A stretch of DNA of 5,478 bases from Candidatus Phaeomarinibacter sp. (GTDB lineage: Bacteria > Pseudomonadota > Alphaproteobacteria > CGMCC-115125): the NCBI GenBank assembly GCA_028279995.1, contig JANQMQ010000240.1, positions 1 through 5,478 of the forward strand, in the 5' to 3' direction. Under the pieces are notes generated by a model. It was not told where the DNA came from. It worked only from the letters and a program-made list of their open reading frames with translations, and did not search any database. The position numbers and the translations under genes are program-made. This document shows positions 1-5,478 of this stretch, one piece after another (position 1 is the first letter of the stretch; each line of letters begins with the position of its first letter).

Positions 1-2252
<2,252 letters not shown>

Positions 2253-2260
2253 GAGTGAAG

Positions 2261-2265
2261 CCTCT
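2261..2265 (-). promoter_or_regulatory. fusA ribosome binding site
   Basis: AGAGG on the minus strand, complementary to the 3' end of 16S rRNA, lies 8 bases before the fusA ATG. It fixes the start at 2252. The rest of the 56-base rpsG-fusA gap is AT-rich near fusA and shows no terminator or convincing promoter. Confidence 0.75.
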
Positions 2266-2308
2266 AAAACCTAAAATTCGATACGAACAAAGTCGGGTAG
2301 CCGGGGGA

Positions 2309-2779
2309 CTACCAGCGGTAGTGCGAGAAGGCACGGTTGGCTTCCGCCATCCGGTGCGTGTCTTCGCGCTTCTTGATGGCAGCACCCCTGTTGTTGGCCG
2401 CATCAAGCAGCTCACCAGCCAGACGGTCTGTCATCGTCTTTTCATTGCGGGCGCGGGATGCCGAGATAACCCAGCGAATGGCCAGCGCGCGGCGGCGCTC
2501 GGGCCGAACCTCAACAGGCACCTGATACGTCGCACCACCAACGCGGCGGGAGCGCACTTCCACAGCAGGCATCACATTGGTGAGCGCATCGTGGAACATC
2601 TGAACCGGGTCCTGGCTCGTCTTTTCCTGCATCTGGTCAAAGGCACCATAGACGATGCGTTCTGCCGCAGATTTCTTGCCGTCATACATCAGGCAGTTCA
2701 TGAACTTGGTAACCACCTCGTCGCCAAACTTGGCGTCGGGAATGATCTCGCGTTTTTCGGCGCGGTGACGTCGTGACAT
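2309..2779 (-). CDS. rpsG: 30S ribosomal protein S7
   Basis: Complete 156-residue S7, the standard bacterial length. S7 is a primary binder of the 3' major domain of 16S rRNA; it nucleates assembly of the 30S head and contacts the E-site tRNA. The basic N-terminus [12 protein letters not shown], the helical stretch [23 protein letters not shown] (about 25-47), the [19 protein letters not shown] region (about 78-96) that includes the rRNA-binding beta hairpin, and the C-terminal [20 protein letters not shown] are all typical. The ATG at 2779 has GGAG at 2791-2788, 8 bases upstream. It begins only 15 bases after the rpsL stop, implying co-transcription and probably translational coupling. In E. 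coli S7 represses its own translation through the rpsL-rpsG junction; that junction is far shorter here. Confidence 0.99.
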   Translation of the reverse strand: MSRRHRAEKREIIPDAKFGDEVVTKFMNCLMYDGKKSAAERIVYGAFDQMQEKTSQDPVQMFHDALTNVMPAVEVRSRRVGGATYQVPVEVRPERRRALAIRWVISASRARNEKTMTDRLAGELLDAANNRGAAIKKREDTHRMAEANRAFSHYRW

Positions 2780-2794
2780 TCTCTAAACTCCGCC
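2780..2794 (-). promoter_or_regulatory. rpsL-rpsG junction with rpsG ribosome binding site
   Basis: Only 15 bases separate the rpsL TAG from the rpsG ATG, and GGAG (2791-2788) fills part of them, three bases after the rpsL stop. A ribosome ending on rpsL would therefore cover the rpsG start site, which favours coupled translation. There is no room within the gap for the large S7-binding structure known from the E. coli junction; any such element would have to use coding sequence. Confidence 0.75.
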
Positions 2795-3166
2795 CTACTT
2801 CGGCCGCTTGGCGCCGTACTTCGAACGGCGCTGCTTACGGTCCTTGACGCCCTGGGTATCCAGCACGCCGCGAATGATGTGGTAGCGCACACCGGGAAGG
2901 TCCTTCACACGACCGCCGCGGATCATCACCACGGAGTGTTCCTGAAGGTTATGACCCTCGCCCGGGATGTAGCTTGTTACTTCAAAGCCATTGTTGAGGC
3001 GCACACGCGCAACCTTACGCAGAGCCGAGTTCGGCTTCTTCGGGGTCGTCGTATAGACACGGGTGCACACGCCGCGCTTCTGCGGGCAGGCTTCCATGGC
3101 CGGCACTTTGGTCCGCTTGAGCTGCGGCTGGCGCGGCTTGCGGATGAGCTGGTTAATCGTCGGCAT
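2795..3166 (-). CDS. rpsL: 30S ribosomal protein S12
   Basis: Complete 123-residue S12, normal for the family. S12 sits at the decoding centre of the 30S subunit and affects accuracy. The sequence runs [11 protein letters not shown], then [25 protein letters not shown] (27-51), [12 protein letters not shown] (69-80), [14 protein letters not shown] (83-96) and ends SKYGAKRPK. Lys43 and Lys88 (42 and 87 without the initiator Met), whose changes cause streptomycin resistance, are both wild type. Asp89, the residue methylthiolated in many bacteria, is present in VKDLPG. The start is fixed by homology; the nearest good Shine-Dalgarno match, AGAAGG at 3187-3182, is 15 bases away, longer than optimal. 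It is first gene of the str operon, preceded by a 428-base gene-free region that probably holds its promoter and leader. Confidence 0.99.
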   Translation of the reverse strand: MPTINQLIRKPRQPQLKRTKVPAMEACPQKRGVCTRVYTTTPKKPNSALRKVARVRLNNGFEVTSYIPGEGHNLQEHSVVMIRGGRVKDLPGVRYHIIRGVLDTQGVKDRKQRRSKYGAKRPK

Positions 3167-3181
3167 AAGAGCTTTTCGACG

Positions 3182-3187
3182 CCTTCT
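3182..3187 (-). promoter_or_regulatory. Possible rpsL ribosome binding site at unusually long spacing
   Basis: AGAAGG, part of AGAGAAGG, is the best Shine-Dalgarno match before rpsL but ends 15 bases from the ATG, against 5-10 usually. The intervening bases include GAAAAG, a weaker match. Either initiation uses this suboptimal spacing or depends on leader structure; the start codon itself is not in doubt because the family N-terminus begins there. Confidence 0.4.
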
Positions 3188-3196
3188 CTGACTTGC

Positions 3197-3215
3197 AGCC
3201 CACTTGATTCGGGCT
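3197..3215 (-). repeat. Inverted repeat close to the rpsL ribosome binding site
   Basis: The arms AGCCC (3197-3201) and GGGCT (3211-3215) form a 5-bp stem with a 9-base loop, ending about 30 bases before the rpsL ATG. No U-tract follows it, so it is not a terminator. In RNA it would sit immediately upstream of the AGAAGG element and could affect ribosome access. A short stem like this also arises by chance in a GC-rich region. Confidence 0.35.
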
Positions 3216-3229
3216 CTTGAACCAATTCC

Positions 3230-3245
3230 CTGCCGAAGACGGCAG
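3230..3245 (-). repeat. Compact perfect hairpin in the rpsL leader
   Basis: CTGCCG and CGGCAG form a perfect 6-bp stem closing a 4-base loop (UCUU in minus-strand RNA), centred about 70 bases before rpsL. A T-tract lies upstream of it on the minus strand, not downstream, so it is not a terminator in that direction; in the plus direction it is followed by an A-rich stretch, so it is no terminator there either. It is more likely a leader RNA structure, function unknown. Confidence 0.45.
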
Positions 3246-3412
3246 CGAAAAACCTGTCTTTTTGAAGAAAACCTTAAAACACGTCGCCGGAATGCGAATC
3301 AGCGCGCCTCGCCAGACCAACCCACTCATCTGCAGGTGTTCCAGCGGCACGCCAAACTGAGCCAGTCGGACAAATTCCGAAAGGCCCAAAAACGCAGAGG
3401 AACCAGAGGGTT

Positions 3413-3476
3413 AGCCCCAGTTCATGCTCCGGTAGAGTGCTCTTTGGCTTTCTTTGACACCGTTTAGGCCGGGGCT
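3413..3476 (-). repeat. Long-range inverted repeat in the rpsL upstream region
   Basis: In minus-strand RNA, AGCCCCGG (3476-3469) can pair with CUGGGGCU (3420-3413): 8 bp with one G-U, enclosing about 48 bases. The enclosed part has no clear further stem. It could form the base of a leader structure if transcription starts upstream of it, as the candidate promoter at 3549-3521 would imply. The length of 64 bases and absence of a T-arm argue against a tRNA. Confidence 0.3.
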
Positions 3477-3507
3477 GAAGCCACCTGAATCGCCTACTGC
3501 TTGCCTC

Positions 3508-3536
3508 AAAAAGTTGGCGGAAACTAACTATCCGCC
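3508..3536 (-). terminator. Possible intrinsic terminator after the DUF4344 gene
   Basis: On the minus strand GGCGGA (3536-3531) and TCCGCC (3521-3516) form a perfect 6-bp GC-rich stem with a 9-base loop, followed after three bases by a run of five T (3512-3508). It starts 58 bases after the DUF4344 gene stop and could end that transcript, or attenuate one reading on into rpsL. The short stem, large loop and 3-base offset make it weaker than the rpoC terminator. It overlaps the spacer and -10 of a promoter-like element, so one of the two readings may be wrong. Confidence 0.45.
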
Positions 3537-3549
3537 CCCTGTACGTCAA
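3521..3549 (-). promoter_or_regulatory. Candidate promoter for the str operon
   Basis: TTGACG (3549-3544) matches the -35 consensus at five of six positions and is preceded by C, as often in alphaproteobacterial housekeeping promoters. Exactly 17 bases later is TAGTTT (3526-3521), which matches TATAAT at only the first, second and last positions. It is the best sigma-70-like pair I find in the region before rpsL. Transcription from here would give a leader of about 345 bases. The weak -10 lies inside the loop and arm of a GC-rich inverted repeat, which could instead be a terminator or an operator. Confidence 0.35.
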
Positions 3550-3594
3550 GGCATATCCTCATGAAACGGCCTAGAAATCTCGCATTTGCAGCAT

Positions 3595-4515
3595 TTATCT
3601 GGCCGCACCCGACTCACGCGGCAATGCGCACCCCGCACGGTCGCCAAAAAGCCGCCGCGTAGCAGGGTTTGCACACACCCGCTCGATCATTTCCGCGCCC
3701 TGCTCGTCTATCGTTCTGCCGAAATGCTCAAGCAGTTCATAGCAAATGGTGATCTCAGCAACCCGGTCATTGTAGTAAGCGTCAGGATTACCTGGACAGC
3801 GCGCAAACCGCAGCAGAATGTCTCTAGGCCAATCCAGCCGGGCCGATATCTCTGTCGCCAACCGTGAAACCATGGTTGACCGCTTCAAAAGCCGCCTCAT
3901 CTGCTTTTGCGTGTCGGTCACAGGGTCCTCAAACTCCAAGACAATGCCAAAACCCGGATTCCGGGTTTCCTCGTTCCGCCCATAGGTCTCAAGGACCCAT
4001 TGCATGGACCGCCGTGACTGCTCGAACATATCCTCGCAGACAAAGCCTCGTTCTGCCGGCAAAGCGTCGGTATCGAGCAAATCCGGCAACGCCTCGGGAT
4101 TGGACCCGTATACAAGGCACACGATGTTGTAGAAGCGTTGAATCGCAAGGGAATGCACGTCCCAATAGGCGTGCTGGTCGCCGGAAACTCCGCCCTCACC
4201 CTGCCACTCGGCAATCCAGATTTCGGCGGCCATCAACAGGAGTTCTGCCTGTCGGATATCCGCTTCGACCCGGTGCCCATGAATCATCGACATCGTTGCA
4301 ACGAAGTCAGCCGTATCTTCCTCCATACCAAGCACCGGGATATCAAACTGATCTATCGCCGCGTGCCCGATTTCATGAAAGATCGTGAATTCCGTGTTGG
4401 CCAAGATGAATGTTTCGCGGAGATCATCATCAAGTGCATTCGCTGACGCCAGGGCTTTCGTCACTGCTCCACTCATGATCAGAGCGGCAATCACAATTCC
4501 TGCAAATCGCAGCAT
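3595..4515 (-). CDS. Predicted exported DUF4344-type metallopeptidase
   Basis: This 306-residue protein resembles the DUF4344 family of putative zinc metallopeptidases. The N-terminus MLRFAGIVIAALIMSGAV is a signal peptide (hydrophobic core about 4-18) with likely cleavage at ALA-SA, after Ala23, so the protein is probably periplasmic or secreted; no other membrane segment is seen. HEIGH (47-51) is a gluzincin-type HExxH: His47 and His51 would bind zinc and Glu48 act as base. The nearby EEDTAD (65-70) offers acidic third-ligand candidates. Further family-like blocks are QRFYNIVCLVYG (126-137) and CPGNPDAYYNDRVAEITICYELL (240-262). Six cysteines (133, 160, 240, 258, 281, 296) fit disulfides in an oxidising compartment. 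The start is supported by AAGGGGAG six bases upstream. Substrate is unknown. It lies between rpoC and rpsL, 141 bases after rpoC, with terminator-like hairpins on both sides, so it is likely a separate unit. Family call is from memory of its motifs; activity is inferred. Confidence 0.85.
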   Translation of the reverse strand: MLRFAGIVIAALIMSGAVTKALASANALDDDLRETFILANTEFTIFHEIGHAAIDQFDIPVLGMEEDTADFVATMSMIHGHRVEADIRQAELLLMAAEIWIAEWQGEGGVSGDQHAYWDVHSLAIQRFYNIVCLVYGSNPEALPDLLDTDALPAERGFVCEDMFEQSRRSMQWVLETYGRNEETRNPGFGIVLEFEDPVTDTQKQMRRLLKRSTMVSRLATEISARLDWPRDILLRFARCPGNPDAYYNDRVAEITICYELLEHFGRTIDEQGAEMIERVCANPATRRLFGDRAGCALPRESGAAR

Positions 4516-4521
4516 AGGCTG

Positions 4522-4529
4522 CTCCCCTT
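4522..4529 (-). promoter_or_regulatory. Ribosome binding site of the DUF4344 gene
   Basis: AAGGGGAG lies 6 bases before the ATG at 4515. It favours this start over the next in-frame ATG (Met14), which would remove the first half of the signal peptide. I see no convincing promoter between here and the rpoC terminator; the roughly 65 bases available contain only weak -35-like TTGTTG and TTGCTG hexamers without a matching -10. Confidence 0.7.
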
Positions 4530-4593
4530 AACCGTCCAGTTCATGCAAGAGCATCTCACTCAGCAACGCATTTGCAACAAGGCTTGATGCCGC

Positions 4594-4630
4594 AAGAAGA
4601 AGGGCCGCAGTACATGTGTACCACGGCCCT
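4594..4630 (-). terminator. Intrinsic terminator of rpoC (rpoBC operon)
   Basis: The hairpin starts 27 bases after the rpoC stop. In minus-strand RNA AGGGCCG (4630-4624) pairs with CGGCCCU (4607-4601), then two wobble pairs (U-G, G-U), then GUAC with GUAC, closing a 4-base ACAU loop: 13 continuous base pairs. The U-rich tail UCUUCUU follows directly (4600-4594). In the plus-strand RNA the two wobble positions become C-A mismatches and no U-tract follows, so the structure is directional. The tail is interrupted by C, so some read-through into the DUF4344 gene is possible. Confidence 0.8.
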
Positions 4631-4656
4631 TCAATCTCCTGCCTGAAGTAGGTTGC

Positions 4657-5478
4657 TTAGGCGACTTCACCTGCCTCTTCAGCAGCACCCTCTTCAATAG
4701 CCGGTGCTGTCACACCACGGCTGTCCATGATCGTCTCATCACGGCCGGCCGCTTCGTGCTTGAGGCGGTTGAGGAGTGCGCCCGTGCCTGCCGGGATGAG
4801 CCGGCCCACAATGACATTTTCCTTCAGGCCGATCAGGTGATCCTGCTTGCCATTCACGGAAGCATCCGTCAGCACGCGTGTTGTCTCCTGGAACGATGCA
4901 GCTGAGATGAATGAGCGGGTCTGCAGCGATGCCTTGGTAATACCCAGCAGAACCGGGTTGCCTTCAGCGGGCTTGCCGCCTTCGGCGACCACCTTTTCAT
5001 TGATCTCATCAAACTCGACCCGGTCAAGCTGCTCAGAACCCAGCAGGTTCGTATCGCCCGGATCCGTCACTTCAACTTTTTGCAGCATCTGGCGAACAAT
5101 CACCTCGATGTGCTTGTCGTTGATGTTCACACCCTGCAGTCGATAGACCTCCTGGATTTCATTGACGAGGTAACGTGCAAGCTCCTCGACACCTGAAACC
5201 GCCAGAATGTCATGCGGTGCTGGGTTGCCATCGAGGAGGTACTCCCCCTTTTCGATGAAGTCACCTTCACGCACGGTAAGGTGCTTGCCCTTAGGAATGA
5301 GGTATTCCGTCGGCTCCTCGCTCTCGTCTTTCGGACGGACCACGATACGGCGCTTGTTCTTGTAGTCGCGGCCAAATTCAACAATGCCGTCTGCTTCCGC
5401 AATGACAGCATTGTCCTTGGGTCGACGGGCCTCGAACAATTCAGCCACACGCGGCAGACCACCAGTAATGTCACGGGT
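4657..5478 (-). CDS. rpoC: RNA polymerase subunit beta', C-terminal fragment (cut by window edge)
   Basis: The open frame continues through the window edge; 273 codons and the TAA stop are visible, about a fifth of the usual 1400-residue subunit. Beta' forms one jaw of the RNA polymerase clamp and carries the catalytic magnesium site, which lies outside the window. The fragment opens [21 protein letters not shown] (1-21), then HDIL (89-92), [15 protein letters not shown] (103-117), [12 protein letters not shown] (121-132), [20 protein letters not shown] (177-196) and [17 protein letters not shown] (217-233), all conserved in the bacterial Rpb1 domain 5 and the adjacent C-terminal region. It ends in a variable acidic tail, [12 protein letters not shown]. 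The GTG at 5448 is an internal codon, not a start. A strong terminator hairpin follows the stop. The rpoB gene is expected upstream, beyond the edge. Confidence 0.99.
   Translation of the reverse strand, partial: TRDITGGLPRVAELFEARRPKDNAVIAEADGIVEFGRDYKNKRRIVVRPKDESEEPTEYLIPKGKHLTVREGDFIEKGEYLLDGNPAPHDILAVSGVEELARYLVNEIQEVYRLQGVNINDKHIEVIVRQMLQKVEVTDPGDTNLLGSEQLDRVEFDEINEKVVAEGGKPAEGNPVLLGITKASLQTRSFISAASFQETTRVLTDASVNGKQDHLIGLKENVIVGRLIPAGTGALLNRLKHEAAGRDETIMDSRGVTAPAIEEGAAEEAGEVA

Larger units (their letters stand above)
3167..3594. other. 428-base gene-free region: DUF4344 gene 3' flank and rpsL leader
   Basis: No open frame here has a family resemblance or a good ribosome binding site; the longest minus frame (about 91 codons, TTG start at 3549) reads as low-complexity Arg-rich sequence. 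In transcription order the region holds a possible promoter element (3549-3521) overlapping a hairpin with U-tract (3536-3508), a long-range inverted repeat (3476-3413), a compact hairpin (3245-3230), a short inverted repeat (3215-3197) and the likely rpsL ribosome binding site. A tRNA was looked for and not found. The rpsL promoter should lie in this region, but its exact place is uncertain. Confidence 0.6.

Noticed and set aside
2255..2776. A 173-codon plus-strand open frame covering rpsG.
   Set aside because: It mirrors the codon structure of rpsG in the opposite strand and has no family resemblance.
2795..3166. Streptomycin resistance changes in S12.
   Set aside because: Lys43 and Lys88 and the surrounding TTPKKPNS and VKDLPG motifs are wild type.
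3411..3480. A tRNA-like stretch on the plus strand: AGCCCC/GGGGCT arms with an internal CGGTAGAGTGCTC resembling a D-arm.
   Set aside because: The arms span only 64 bases, no TTCGAAT-type T-loop or anticodon stem is visible, and there is no CCA end. It is better described as a long-range inverted repeat.
3274..3549. A 91-codon minus-strand open frame in the rpsL upstream region.
   Set aside because: It needs a TTG start, has no good ribosome binding site, runs through the hairpin and promoter-like elements, and encodes an Arg-rich sequence without recognisable domains.
3864..4388. A 174-codon plus-strand open frame opposite the DUF4344 gene.
   Set aside because: It is antisense to a gene with a signal peptide and conserved motifs; its own translation is rich in Ser, Arg and Pro with no domain, as expected of an antisense shadow in GC-rich DNA.

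Overview
The window looks like a chromosomal segment of an alphaproteobacterium. The ribosomal protein and elongation factor sequences have an alphaproteobacterial flavour (for example the S12 start [11 protein letters not shown] and end YGAKRPK, and the S7 start [12 protein letters not shown]), base composition is moderately GC-rich, and the order rpoC - rpsL - rpsG - fusA - tuf is the classic rpoBC/str arrangement. I cannot place it below class from sequence alone. All supported genes are on the minus strand, so transcription runs from high to low coordinates.

Layout in the direction of transcription. (1) 5478-4657: the last 273 codons of rpoC (RNA polymerase beta' subunit), cut by the window edge. 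(2) 4630-4594: a good candidate intrinsic terminator for the rpoBC operon; its stem is continuous only in minus-strand RNA. (3) 4515-3595: a 306-residue predicted exported zinc metallopeptidase-like protein of the DUF4344 type, with a signal peptide, an HEIGH motif and six cysteines. (4) 3594-3167: 428 bases without a credible gene. They hold a hairpin plus U-tract that may end the metallopeptidase transcript, an overlapping promoter-like TTGACG element, and several inverted repeats in the probable rpsL leader. (5) 3166-2795 rpsL (S12), 2779-2309 rpsG (S7) and 2252-174 fusA (EF-G), all complete, and 99-1 the first 33 codons of tuf (EF-Tu). These form the str operon, with gaps of 15, 56 and 74 bases.

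The housekeeping genes work together in gene expression: RpoC is part of the polymerase, S12 and S7 are small-subunit proteins at the decoding centre and head, EF-G drives translocation and EF-Tu delivers aminoacyl-tRNA. The metallopeptidase-like gene between the two transcription/translation operons is the one accessory element and the main point of interest. I see no mobile element, CRISPR array, tRNA or rRNA. I found no evidence for a wholly new system; the findings are the inserted exported protein and the regulatory architecture around it.
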